IMG/VR virus record: IMGVR_UViG_3300020084_001170
Coordinates: 1-24,212 of that record
DNA: 24,212 nt
DNA from: a virus
Reading direction: 5' to 3' (one strand)
Positions 7,292-15,211 of the stretch are shown one piece after another (within the stretch, counting starts at the first letter, position 1; every line of letters begins with the position of its first letter). A program made the translations under genes and the position numbers. The notes under the pieces were generated by a model. That model had not been told where the DNA came from. It did no database searches and saw only the letters and a list, made by a program, of their open reading frames with translations.

Positions 7292-7301
7292 ATTATATAA
7301 A

Positions 7302-7733
7302 TTATTGGTTATTACTATTTGAAATTCTTTCTAATACATTATGTAACGAATTTTTAATCTGAGAGTTGATTGTTTCTTCGTATTTTAATCTTCTTTTTTC
7401 TGTTTCCATATCAAAAATATATGTGACTCTTTCCCAATCTCTACCGGTAAGTTTAACACTATAATGATATATGTGATTTGTTAAATCGATTCTACCATAA
7501 TCCATAGTAATAAAAAGGTCGATTTCTTTATTTTCAATATACCTTTTATTTGACATTGGTGCAATCATAAATTTGGTTGATGGGTGTTTTATCACTTGAA
7601 GGCAAATTTGGAAACAAGTTTTCTCATAAGATGAAACTTCTTCTTCATATGTTTTAAACATTTTACCTTTTTTACTTAATAAGTAAAATCTTAATTTTAA
7701 CCTCCTAAAAAATCTGACTATTCTTTTTATCAT
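7302..7733 (-). CDS. Hypothetical protein with basic N-terminus
   Basis: This 143-residue protein is not recognised. Its first 25 residues are a strongly basic amphipathic segment (IKRIVRFFRRLKLRFYLL) that could contact membrane or nucleic acid. The remainder alternates helix (EEEVSSYEKTCFQICLQVIK) and strands (DLFITMDYGRIDLTNHIYHY, then a WERVTYIFDM strand), ending in a Glu/Lys/Asn-rich helix. There is no signal peptide or clear transmembrane helix. It starts behind a 13-base-loop inverted repeat that pairs with part of its ATG, suggesting translational control. It is the last intact gene of the long minus-strand run before the decayed region. Confidence 0.7.
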   Translation of the reverse strand: MIKRIVRFFRRLKLRFYLLSKKGKMFKTYEEEVSSYEKTCFQICLQVIKHPSTKFMIAPMSNKRYIENKEIDLFITMDYGRIDLTNHIYHYSVKLTGRDWERVTYIFDMETEKRRLKYEETINSQIKNSLHNVLERISNSNNQ

Positions 7734-7760
7734 ATCTTTAACTTAACTCCACAAAGATAT
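7732..7760 (-). promoter_or_regulatory. Inverted repeat pairing with the start codon of the 143-residue gene
   Basis: On the minus strand, ATATCTTT (7760-7753) and AAAGATAT (7739-7732) form an 8-bp stem with a 13-base loop. The last two stem bases are the A and T of the start codon at 7733-7731. Such a hairpin could mask translation initiation. Only one pair is G-C, so it would be weak. Confidence 0.35.
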
Positions 7761-7800
7761 AAAAAAAATAATTATACTTCCAAATTATTTTAAGTTATTT

Positions 7801-8262
7801 TTAACAATATGCCCCAGAACATCTTTTTTTACCATCAAGACCTGGTTTTGTTCCTTTACAAACTTGTACGGCGTAACCATTGGCGTAAGCACTAGGATAC
7901 ACGTCAAATTTTGCTTTGGCCGCTGCCTTTCCTCTGGCACATAGTTTTGTTCCAGTTTTTTTTCTTCCTTCAGCCATCACCATATCTTTATCATCAATAT
8001 TCATTGACATTTCAATACCATCTTTTTTTGATTCATTCATAATAAAATCAAATACTTGATCCATATTGTTTTTTGCTTCAGCTATGTGATCTTGGGCCCA
8101 GTCATGTCCATTTTCTAAAATTGACTCAACCATTTCTTCATCTAAATCAAGTAATAAATCACATTGTCTTCTCATTTGTTGTAGGTTTGAAAAGAACATA
8201 TATCTTGACGACCCGTGTTCTTCTTCTCTTAAAACCTTTCTAATTATTCTATCTAAATTCAT
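7801..8262 (-). CDS. Probable head-packaged protein with Cys-rich C-terminal module
   Basis: I start this at the ATG at 8262 (153 residues). That leaves MNLDRIIRKVLREEEHG at the N-terminus, which matches the N-terminus of the 370-residue protein (MKIEEIIKNVLKEATG). The alternative ATG at 8280 adds six residues and overlaps the previous gene. The middle is acidic and helical (about 20-95). The C-terminal 50 residues are basic with four cysteines: LCARGKAAAKAKFDVYPSAY, a VCKGTKPG turn and a CSGAYC end. I recall this module from other marine T4-type phages, but its function is not known to me. The (L)-R-E at the end of the first helix fits a T4-type prohead protease site. Packaging inside the head is therefore inferred from the shared motif. 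About 39 bases of A/T-rich DNA separate it from the next gene. Confidence 0.75.
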   Translation of the reverse strand: MNLDRIIRKVLREEEHGSSRYMFFSNLQQMRRQCDLLLDLDEEMVESILENGHDWAQDHIAEAKNNMDQVFDFIMNESKKDGIEMSMNIDDKDMVMAEGRKKTGTKLCARGKAAAKAKFDVYPSAYANGYAVQVCKGTKPGLDGKKRCSGAYC

Positions 8263-8272
8263 ATCTAATATG

Positions 8273-8890
8273 TTAAGCATTTAATCCGTTTGGTCCTCCT
8301 AAGACAACCATATTTAATTGTGTTACAGGTGTTCCATAACCATCTGTCCATACTGGGTGTGGTGGTGTTACAGCTGTTGATCCAGTAAATTCACAATCTG
8401 GAATACAAATAAAATTTTCTGTATTTGCACTTCTTGGTGGTGATGTAGTAGTTGTTGTAGTAGTACAATCACAATCATCGTAAATTGAGGAATCGTGTGA
8501 GCTGTATCCTTCAGTAGGGTCATCACTAATAGCACCAATAAGTTGAGCACAAACTGTGGTATCATCGACTGCATAGTCGAATAAAAAAAACGGTGGTTGA
8601 AATTCTGGACAAAAAGCTTGTGAATTTATAATAAATTCTGTTGGTTCCTCTTCCTCTCCACATATTTGAAATACTAAATTTAATTCGTTTTCTCGAAAAC
8701 ATTCACAACAAGTACCATACGTGTCCCCAAGGACTGAATCGGAAGAATCTATGGTTTCTTCTACTACTACTCCGCAATAAATGGCTTCTCCAAAATATAA
8801 ACTTATAAAGTCACCTAGATTTAAGGTGTCACTCGAAGAAACAATAAATGTATCTTCAGTAATACAATTTCGTACTAAATAATTTGTCAT
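8273..8890 (-). CDS. Putative virion surface or tail protein with poly-Thr linker
   Basis: This 205-residue acidic protein is predicted to be rich in beta strand. The N-terminal part (NYLVRNCITEDTFIVSSSDT, then GDFISLYFGEAIYCGVVVEE) resembles a small beta-barrel module. Cysteines are frequent and paired (CCEC near residue 61; CDC near 139). A run of seven Thr then SPP (about residues 141-150) forms a flexible linker to a C-terminal segment rich in Pro, Gly and Thr ending NMVVLGGPNGLNA. It lies in a run with larger virion-type genes: 12 bases after the 485-residue gene and overlapping the next gene slightly if that one uses its upper start. Tail, fibre or head decoration roles are possible; none is shown. 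Confidence 0.65.
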   Translation of the reverse strand: MTNYLVRNCITEDTFIVSSSDTLNLGDFISLYFGEAIYCGVVVEETIDSSDSVLGDTYGTCCECFRENELNLVFQICGEEEEPTEFIINSQAFCPEFQPPFFLFDYAVDDTTVCAQLIGAISDDPTEGYSSHDSSIYDDCDCTTTTTTTSPPRSANTENFICIPDCEFTGSTAVTPPHPVWTDGYGTPVTQLNMVVLGGPNGLNA

Positions 8891-8902
8891 ATTTTTATTT
8901 TT

Positions 8903-10360
8903 TTATTTTTTATTAACTATTTGAAACTTTATCTGTTTCTTATAAGTATTTATCTCTCCCGATGAAATCACTTTAATATCAATAAAATATTCATTAGGTA
9001 TTTTATCTCTTGTATCAAATATAAAATAATATTCATTTGGTGTTCTATTTAGTTTAGTCCAATCCTGGACTTGAACTTCTGTTTGACCCTCCCTAACATA
9101 TATTCTATAATAAGATTCTATTTTTGGTAATTGTTGGTTTTTTGTATAAGCTTTTTTAATTATTACACCAACTTTTCTGATATCAGTATCTAATATTTTT
9201 TCATCTTGTTTAATCCCATAAAAATCAAATCCATAAATTGATGGGTCATTTGTCGTTGTTCCAAACTGTAATGAACTTTCCAATGGTTTGATCACAAATT
9301 CATTAACAACATTTGGTAATGAAAAATTATTTAATTTTATATTTGACCAAGTATCTGTAAAAATACAAGGCGAATGATAATTTAATAATGGAGGAATTGC
9401 AATTTCATAAACACCTTTTGTTCTTTGGCAACTATCTAAATTAATAAGTCCAGGTATTGGTGTACCAGTTTGGTCTGAAATTGTTACTTTTGGTATTTCA
9501 TCTAAATTAACAAAATCACCATCTTCATATGTATAAAGATATAATTTATTAACTTTTCCCAAAGAAAAATTATTTCTATCATCTTGGATTAAATCATCGT
9601 ATATCGTTTCAAGCCTCGGTTCATAAAATGTTTGAGTGTGTCTTGAAAAGAAACCAACATAATATGATTCTGTTGTACCAGTTAAATTTTCGAGTTGAGG
9701 CAAAAATGATATCCCCCAACCCACCGGATTTACAAATGAACCATCTAAAATGGCTTCAATTTCACTTGTCATATCAATTTCCAAGTCTTCATTACCAAAT
9801 TCAAAGTGCTGTGTACCAACAATTGTTAAAGCTGAAAATGGAAAATTTCCATAGTTTTCATTGTTGTACACACCTTTTTCTTCCCAAGGTGTAAGTGTTT
9901 GTCTCAAATACCAATTTGATGGTCTTGTTGAAAAGTTTCTGTCACCAGGTACCGAATCTATGTCCGTAAAATCATAACCAACACCCTCATCCCAATATTG
10001 TGGTAATGTTTCGTTGAAATCTTCATAGGGTATTCTCCAGACAATTAAATCAAATGATGTTGCCCTTTCTTTTTCTTCAGATGTCTTTGTGTTTAAAAAA
10101 TCACGACTGAACGATGAAGTGTTAATCATACGTAATATGTGTTTAATATTCGTTGTACAACCAGTTGAAATAATTTTTTGATTATATTTTTCTTGTAATT
10201 CTGATAAATCAATATCAAATATACATCTTGAAAAACCAATAGGTACTTTTACACCACCATCAGCATAATATAGTTCTATTATTGGATTTCTACCAGTATT
10301 TGTTTCACCACTATAAACAATAGTATTGTTTCTACTAAAATAGGAATTATGAATTGACAT
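8903..10360 (-). CDS. Putative tail or baseplate structural protein
   Basis: This 485-residue protein is predicted to be mostly beta. The opening (SIHNSYFSRNNTIVYSGETN, TGRNPIIELYY, then GFSRCIFDIDLSELQEKYNQ) has the order of a jelly-roll module like those in DNRLRE-type surface proteins: a strand, a 'TG+NP' turn, then an S-R-x-I-F-D-I-D strand. The middle contains many aromatic and Asn/Gly-rich turns. The last 150 residues have repeated strands (KVGVIIKKAYTKN, YYRIYVREGQTEVQVQDWTK, YYFIFDTRDKIP) consistent with Ig-like or fibronectin-like folds. No enzyme motif was seen. The neighbouring OB-fold baseplate-like gene lies 20 bases upstream on the same strand and a Thr-linker protein follows, so it probably belongs to the tail or its fibres. 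Confidence 0.6.
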   Translation of the reverse strand: MSIHNSYFSRNNTIVYSGETNTGRNPIIELYYADGGVKVPIGFSRCIFDIDLSELQEKYNQKIISTGCTTNIKHILRMINTSSFSRDFLNTKTSEEKERATSFDLIVWRIPYEDFNETLPQYWDEGVGYDFTDIDSVPGDRNFSTRPSNWYLRQTLTPWEEKGVYNNENYGNFPFSALTIVGTQHFEFGNEDLEIDMTSEIEAILDGSFVNPVGWGISFLPQLENLTGTTESYYVGFFSRHTQTFYEPRLETIYDDLIQDDRNNFSLGKVNKLYLYTYEDGDFVNLDEIPKVTISDQTGTPIPGLINLDSCQRTKGVYEIAIPPLLNYHSPCIFTDTWSNIKLNNFSLPNVVNEFVIKPLESSLQFGTTTNDPSIYGFDFYGIKQDEKILDTDIRKVGVIIKKAYTKNQQLPKIESYYRIYVREGQTEVQVQDWTKLNRTPNEYYFIFDTRDKIPNEYFIDIKVISSGEINTYKKQIKFQIVNKK

Positions 10361-10380
10361 TTATCTTTTTAATATAAATA

Positions 10381-11922
10381 TCAATTAATTCGAATATTTG
10401 GATTCAAATATCTTTTTCTTTCTAATTCAGCTCTTATCTGTTCTTTACTAATTCCAGAACTAGTTTTTTTGGCCGGCGGTCTTAATGGATTATGAACGTG
10501 ATCTGTCATAAAAGTAACAATCTTATCAAGTAGTTCATATAGTTCATCACCTCTAACCATAGCATTTGTCCTACCTTTCAAGTAATCAGTAAATGTTGGT
10601 TGTTCAATACCATATAAAGTATTTTTCAAATCAATTGTAAAAACATCATCGGTAGTTTGATGTGTTAAAAAGTAAAGAAAATCACCACCCATTGTTGCGT
10701 ATGTAACTGGGTTTGACTTATATTCAGATTTTTCAACATCAACGGATGTTTCAATATTTTGTGGCCCAACGATATTATAATCCCAAATTACAGCAAATCC
10801 AGGTTCAGTACTTGAATCAAAAAGTTTTATTTTATTATAAATGTTAGTTACTACATTATTTTCTGTAAAATCTGTTGTTGGGTTTATATCTAAGATTTTT
10901 GAATTAGTTGACACACTAGGCCCATAAACAAAAGGAAACTGGTCAATTAATTTTCCAGAATTTGGGTATTTGTTATACCCTTCAATATTAATAACACCTT
11001 TATTGAAACCTCTAATGTATGTATTAATAAAATTAATCGAATCTTCGATACTTAGTCCAGTAAAAACATATTTTGAATTAGGAATTAGATTAAAATTTAC
11101 AGTAGTCCCAGTATCAAAATTAAAATTATATGTTGTAACATTTTTTACAGTATTTATTTGTACATAACCATCAACAGTATTTGCAGTAATGTTTATGTTT
11201 GAAATGTCCCATTCAACAAAATTTTTAACTTCTTTATCGACAAACTTTGTTATATCAATAGTTTCAGTACCAGTATCAACTAATTCTTGGTCAAAAATAG
11301 ATAATTGTAAGAATGATCTTTTATCATATGGTCTTACATCTGGTTGTGTTATTTGGCCAGTATCAGTAAAATCTAAATCAAATGTTTTTCTATATTTTCC
11401 AGCACGTAATAAAACATCAGTTTTTTTTAAAACTAAGTCTGTTGATCCACGACTTAACAATGCGTTATCACCAGGTAACGGATAAATATCCTTTACAATT
11501 TCTTGAACATTACCAGTTTTACTATTTCTTGTTTCGTAACTTTTTTGAAGTGGTGCACCATTATCTAAGACTGATTGTGCGTTATTATAATTTTCACGAA
11601 CATTATTCCAAGGTCTACTGATTGGTCCTTGAATATAGAATTTATTACTAGATAAAGGTTCAACTCTTGTTGAATACATAATGTTGACATATTCACCGAC
11701 TTCAGGTACTTGACTAATGTAATAAGGTAATAAAGGTAAAAAAATGAAAGGGTCGTCAGATGTCCAAGCGTATTCACTAACTGATTTTGGTGTCCCATCT
11801 GAATTTGTGGGGATAGATTGATTTTCAAACTTTGTTTGGGGTTCAACTCTAATTCTACCAATCATAAGTGGATCAGTATTATCTAAAACTTTACCAGGAA
11901 GTATTATTCTATTATCTTGCAT
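10381..11922 (-). CDS. Baseplate spike or hub protein with gp5-like OB domain
   Basis: This is a 513-residue protein. The first 115 residues look like the OB-fold that opens T4 gp5 and related spike proteins. RIILPGKVLDNTDPLMIGRI leads into RVEP, then after a loop DDPFIFLPLLPYYISQVPEVGEYVNIMYS, a typical 'five-stranded barrel with a V-P-E-V-G-E turn' order. The middle is beta-rich with many Thr and Asn and carries no lysozyme domain, unlike T4 gp5, so cell-wall cutting would have to be elsewhere. The C-terminus (RGDELYELLDKIVTFMTDHVHNP) is helical and then Pro/Lys-rich. The start overlaps the end of the 69-residue gene by 11 bases, suggesting coupled translation. The gp5-type assignment is by recognition only. 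Confidence 0.6.
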   Translation of the reverse strand: MQDNRIILPGKVLDNTDPLMIGRIRVEPQTKFENQSIPTNSDGTPKSVSEYAWTSDDPFIFLPLLPYYISQVPEVGEYVNIMYSTRVEPLSSNKFYIQGPISRPWNNVRENYNNAQSVLDNGAPLQKSYETRNSKTGNVQEIVKDIYPLPGDNALLSRGSTDLVLKKTDVLLRAGKYRKTFDLDFTDTGQITQPDVRPYDKRSFLQLSIFDQELVDTGTETIDITKFVDKEVKNFVEWDISNINITANTVDGYVQINTVKNVTTYNFNFDTGTTVNFNLIPNSKYVFTGLSIEDSINFINTYIRGFNKGVINIEGYNKYPNSGKLIDQFPFVYGPSVSTNSKILDINPTTDFTENNVVTNIYNKIKLFDSSTEPGFAVIWDYNIVGPQNIETSVDVEKSEYKSNPVTYATMGGDFLYFLTHQTTDDVFTIDLKNTLYGIEQPTFTDYLKGRTNAMVRGDELYELLDKIVTFMTDHVHNPLRPPAKKTSSGISKEQIRAELERKRYLNPNIRIN

Positions 11923-12121
11923 TTCTAGACTTATATTCTTTAAGTATTGTGTTATATGTTATTTCTAACTTGTCCAGATGGTCTGTAAGTTTAATAAGAT
12001 TTTCTTTTGTTTTTTCAAATTCAGTATTAATAAATTCAAGGGCAATTTCTAAATCTTTATTAGATTTTTCTTTATACTTTGAAACTATTTCTAAAATTTG
12101 TTCTTTTGTTACCGTTTCCAT
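11912..12121 (-). CDS. Small coiled-coil protein
   Basis: These 69 residues are almost entirely helical and charged. From about 8 to 65 (KEQILEIVSKYKEKSNKDLE onward) hydrophobic residues recur with a heptad-like spacing, so a coiled-coil dimer or trimer is likely. There is no known family. It begins two bases before the stop of the 651-residue gene's upstream-side neighbour space and ends overlapping the start of the spike-like gene, so it is embedded in the baseplate-type run and may be a small assembly factor or chaperone. The ATG at 12121 sits inside the string TATAAATATGG. Confidence 0.7.
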   Translation of the reverse strand: METVTKEQILEIVSKYKEKSNKDLEIALEFINTEFEKTKENLIKLTDHLDKLEITYNTILKEYKSRNAR

Positions 12122-12123
12122 AT

Positions 12124-14079
12124 TTATAATTTTTTTCCAAAAGCAATACTAGGTAATGTCGTACCAATTGGTGTTATGGATAATGGATCAATTGCGATTT
12201 GTACTTGATTATTTTCAGCGTCTTCTTTATCCATACCATCAATTATAGCCTTCATTGCTAGTAAGTATTCATTTGGAGAACCGTCAGGTAATGGACCTGT
12301 CGGTATCCCAAGTTTTTCTAATTCTTCAATAACATTAAGATAAGCTCTTGTTGAAGAAAATCCACTTAAAAATCTTGTTGCTAATAACAAAGGAAGTGGT
12401 ATTTGATTTCCGAAACCCCTAGATGCTAATTTTAATAATTTTAATAAATTATCTATAACACTTTTACATTCTCTAACATCAGTGATGATATCTGCAATTA
12501 CTAAAAGAATTTGTGTTAAAGCAAATATAACCGATAATGTTTTTTTATTTTTTTCAAGTTTAATATCAATTGTTATTGTTGATATTAATTGCTTAATGTC
12601 TTGAACGACTAAATCAAAAATAATTTTTATAAATATTCCATATATTTTTGAAGTTACATTTACAGCAAAATCTTTGAATTTTTTAAAAAAATCAACGTAT
12701 GATTTTACTAAATTGAGAGTTTCATTACCTAAAGCCAACAGCACAATTGCTAATGGTAAAATAACTTTAGGTGACAGTACTGAAAATAAAACCGCCTTTG
12801 GAAATTCCTTAATCATTGATTCGTCAATGTTTATTTGTAATGGTAACCAATCTGGGTTTTTTGTTAATGAATCGGTAATATTTGTTGCATTATCTATTGT
12901 ATTATTATTATTTGATCCGGGTACAAAATTTAAGTTATTTATACTAGTTATTATTGCGGAAGTATCTACAGGTAATTTTATTGTTTGACATTCTTCAAAC
13001 TCTACAACACCATTAAGTGTGTCTGAAATAGATTGGTCAATAAATAAAGTGTCTAATTCATCAAATTCAAAAAAAGAATCGTCAATATTGTCGTTTTCAG
13101 AAACTTTAGCACTACCAGAAACATCAATTTCTTTGTTGCCGTCAAAACATAAACCAAGTATTCTCTGTACAATTAAAGAGACTTTATAAAAATCACCAAG
13201 GTCATTTTTACCATCACCTTTTTCTATCGAAATCGCCCCAGTTAATATATTCATTAAATTTGCAAAAATTGCTTTGAAATCTATAATTTCAATGGACTTA
13301 TAGTAATCTTTAATAAATTCTTTTATCTTTTGACCAGAAACTCTTTGTTTTGGCGTTACCTTAAAATAGTTACCTGAAACACCATTGTTATCTACTTCGG
13401 TATAAGAAATATCAAATAAATCTTGTAATGAAATACCTTGAAAGTTAGAAGAATATTGAATTGAAAAATTTTGATTTATATTTTGAATTCTTTGATATAA
13501 TTCTTTATTCATTGGGAATGGGTTGGAAGGGTATGATAAATTTTCATTTTCATATGAAATTTTTCCAATTTCAGTTGTGGGATCAATTTTTAATAAACCT
13601 AAAAAATCGATTGATTTTACATTAATATATAAATCTTGATTTGGTTGGTATGTCTGGTCGTCTGAACAACCAGCAGTATTTAAAACTTCTTCTTGTAGTA
13701 AACTAAGAATTTTAGGTTTTAATTCATTTAATGCTGTAATAAATTTACCAATTATGTATTTTTTAACATCACCACCCTTTTTATATTTTTCTAATTTATT
13801 TGGGTCTAAACTTTTTAAACCATCGGTAAACTGGTCATCAGCAGATAAAAATTTTATCTTCAACAATTCGTCTAATTGACTATTTTGTTTTTTTTGCCAT
13901 TTATTAAATTTTGATTTTTGTTTTTGATATCTTTTGGTTATTTTAGATTTCTTTTTTTCAAAAGAAGTACCAAGCTTCTTTTTTAATTTTTTATAGTCTC
14001 TAGAAAGTTTTTTATATGTTTGATTTTTTTGTATCGAACTACCAATAGTTTCATATCCTTCTTGAATATCAATTGCCAT
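12124..14079 (-). CDS. Large virion-type protein with a hydrophobic block
   Basis: This is a 651-residue protein. The first 75 residues are a very basic coiled-coil-like segment (KKLSRDYKKLKKKLG, then many Lys/Gln). Residues 100-430 are mixed and Asn/Asp-rich. About 430-540 form a long hydrophobic helical block (for example VILPLAIVLLALGN, IYGIFIKIIFDLVV and LSVIFALTQILLVIADIIT). The C-terminus contains a Pro-rich turn (GIPTGPLPDGSPNEY) and ends in short strands. The family is not recognised. The length, position directly before the coiled-coil and spike-like genes, and hydrophobic helices would suit a tail-tip or baseplate component that meets the membrane. A short tape-measure-like role is also possible, though 651 residues is within the range and not decisive. 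Its start shares a base with the previous stop (TAATG), so translation is probably coupled. Confidence 0.6.
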   Translation of the reverse strand: MAIDIQEGYETIGSSIQKNQTYKKLSRDYKKLKKKLGTSFEKKKSKITKRYQKQKSKFNKWQKKQNSQLDELLKIKFLSADDQFTDGLKSLDPNKLEKYKKGGDVKKYIIGKFITALNELKPKILSLLQEEVLNTAGCSDDQTYQPNQDLYINVKSIDFLGLLKIDPTTEIGKISYENENLSYPSNPFPMNKELYQRIQNINQNFSIQYSSNFQGISLQDLFDISYTEVDNNGVSGNYFKVTPKQRVSGQKIKEFIKDYYKSIEIIDFKAIFANLMNILTGAISIEKGDGKNDLGDFYKVSLIVQRILGLCFDGNKEIDVSGSAKVSENDNIDDSFFEFDELDTLFIDQSISDTLNGVVEFEECQTIKLPVDTSAIITSINNLNFVPGSNNNNTIDNATNITDSLTKNPDWLPLQINIDESMIKEFPKAVLFSVLSPKVILPLAIVLLALGNETLNLVKSYVDFFKKFKDFAVNVTSKIYGIFIKIIFDLVVQDIKQLISTITIDIKLEKNKKTLSVIFALTQILLVIADIITDVRECKSVIDNLLKLLKLASRGFGNQIPLPLLLATRFLSGFSSTRAYLNVIEELEKLGIPTGPLPDGSPNEYLLAMKAIIDGMDKEDAENNQVQIAIDPLSITPIGTTLPSIAFGKKL

Positions 14080-14447
14080 TATTTTTTCATTTTATAATTT
14101 TTATCTGAAGTATCTTTTTCTATTAATGACTTCATAACGTCATCATCTAAATCTAAGTCTGAAAGAGTAAACTCTTCTTCTTTTTCTTGTGATTTTTGCC
14201 AAATTTGGGCTTGTAGTTTCGATAATGAAAGTTTCTTTTCAACACAATCGTTTATAATTTTTTGTTGTTTTTCAATAACAGGACCAATTAGTGTCATATC
14301 TTCTGGTTCTTTCATCATTGTTAACATTTTATTTTGAATCCTAATAGCTGTATTTCTTTGTTCAACAAGTTCATTATAAATTTCTTGCATCAAAGATAAC
14401 ATAGAATCTTTTGTAAGATTAATTTGTTTTTTTTGTGGTCTTGGCAT
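14079..14447 (-). CDS. Small helical hypothetical protein
   Basis: This is a 122-residue hydrophilic protein. The basic N-terminus (PRPQKKQINLTK) is followed by a long helix (SMLSLMQEIYNELVEQRNTA, then RIQNKMLTM) and a second helix (IEKQQKIINDCVEKKLSLSK), giving a helical hairpin. An acidic segment (EEEFTLSDLDLDDDV) and a Lys-rich end close it. It is not recognised. It lies 11 bases after the sigma factor gene and shares TAATG with the large virion-type protein downstream, so it belongs to the same transcript. It may assist assembly of that protein, as small coupled partners often do, but this is only positional. Confidence 0.7.
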   Translation of the reverse strand: MPRPQKKQINLTKDSMLSLMQEIYNELVEQRNTAIRIQNKMLTMMKEPEDMTLIGPVIEKQQKIINDCVEKKLSLSKLQAQIWQKSQEKEEEFTLSDLDLDDDVMKSLIEKDTSDKNYKMKK

Positions 14448-14458
14448 ATTAATAAATA

Positions 14459-15211
14459 CTAATCTTTTAAAATATCCTGTAACAATTCACCATATAATTT
14501 TTTATATCTCTTCATAGATGCCCTAATTTCTTTAGTTGTTAAATTAGTCATCTCCCTCAATTCAAATAAAATAACATTTTTATTGAACTTATTATTGTTG
14601 TTTGTTTCAATAAAAAGATTTTTATAATTTTCAAAAAGGTCAAAAAGTGATTGACCAAGTTTTTGTTCTTGTTCAGTTATTTTTTTATCTTCTAATGAAG
14701 TTTTAAGTTTTTTAAGAAATTTTTTCATAATTTCTTCACTTGTAATTTCTTCATTGTCGATATAGTAAACCATATCTGGACTATTTTGTAAATCAGTTGA
14801 AATGTCTTGATAAGAAATTTTTCTATTCATTTCTTTTTGATCTTTCATTATTTGACCCATCAAATAATTTTTACAAATAGTTCCAAAATAGGAATACGCT
14901 TTTTTTTCTTTTGATGGTTTAAATTTATCAATTTTGGTCATCAAAAATGAATGTGTGTCAATATGGATTTCTTCGTAGTCCATATCTTTTCTATATAATT
15001 TGTATCGTCTAATTATTGACGATATCATTTTATCTAAAGGATGTTTCAAAAAATCATTATATATTTTGTTTTTTTCTTCAAAAGTAGTTGCTTTTAGATA
15101 GTTTCTTACCGCAATTTCTTCTTGTTCGGCAAAATAGTTTTTTACTTTTGGTTTTCTTCCTTTCTTTTTCTTATCATCACATTGTTCACAATTTTCTTCA
15201 TTAATTAACAT
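14459..15211 (-). CDS. Late transcription sigma factor, T4 gp55-like
   Basis: This is a 250-residue protein. I use the ATG at 15211, which overlaps the GT2 stop as TGATG; a TTG one codon earlier is less likely. It should direct host RNA polymerase to late phage promoters. Residues 55-135 carry a sigma region 2 pattern: DFLKHPLDKMISSIIRRYKL, then THSFLMTKIDKFKPSKEKKA, YSYFGTICKNYLMGQIMKDQ and KEMNRKISYQDI. T4 gp55 has the same order ([20 protein letters not shown] then F-V-Q-R-I-K-K-E). The last 45 residues (REMTNLTTKEIRASMKRYKK) look like a helix-turn-helix of region 4 type, which T4 gp55 lacks. The first 25 residues have C8-x-x-C11 and a GRKP sequence that could touch DNA. Its location among virion genes fits a late regulator. 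Confidence 0.75.
   Translation of the reverse strand: MLINEENCEQCDDKKKKGRKPKVKNYFAEQEEIAVRNYLKATTFEEKNKIYNDFLKHPLDKMISSIIRRYKLYRKDMDYEEIHIDTHSFLMTKIDKFKPSKEKKAYSYFGTICKNYLMGQIMKDQKEMNRKISYQDISTDLQNSPDMVYYIDNEEITSEEIMKKFLKKLKTSLEDKKITEQEQKLGQSLFDLFENYKNLFIETNNNNKFNKNVILFELREMTNLTTKEIRASMKRYKKLYGELLQDILKD

Noticed and set aside
8440-8466. Short trinucleotide repeat as a minisatellite or CRISPR-like element
   Set aside because: It only encodes the seven-Thr linker with mixed ACT and ACA codons; no spacers or longer repeat units.
10373-10380. TATAAATA strings as T4-type late promoters (also at 5466-5479 and 12121-12128)
   Set aside because: In DNA this rich in A and T, several such 8-mers are expected by chance, and those seen either abut start codons or face away from the genes.
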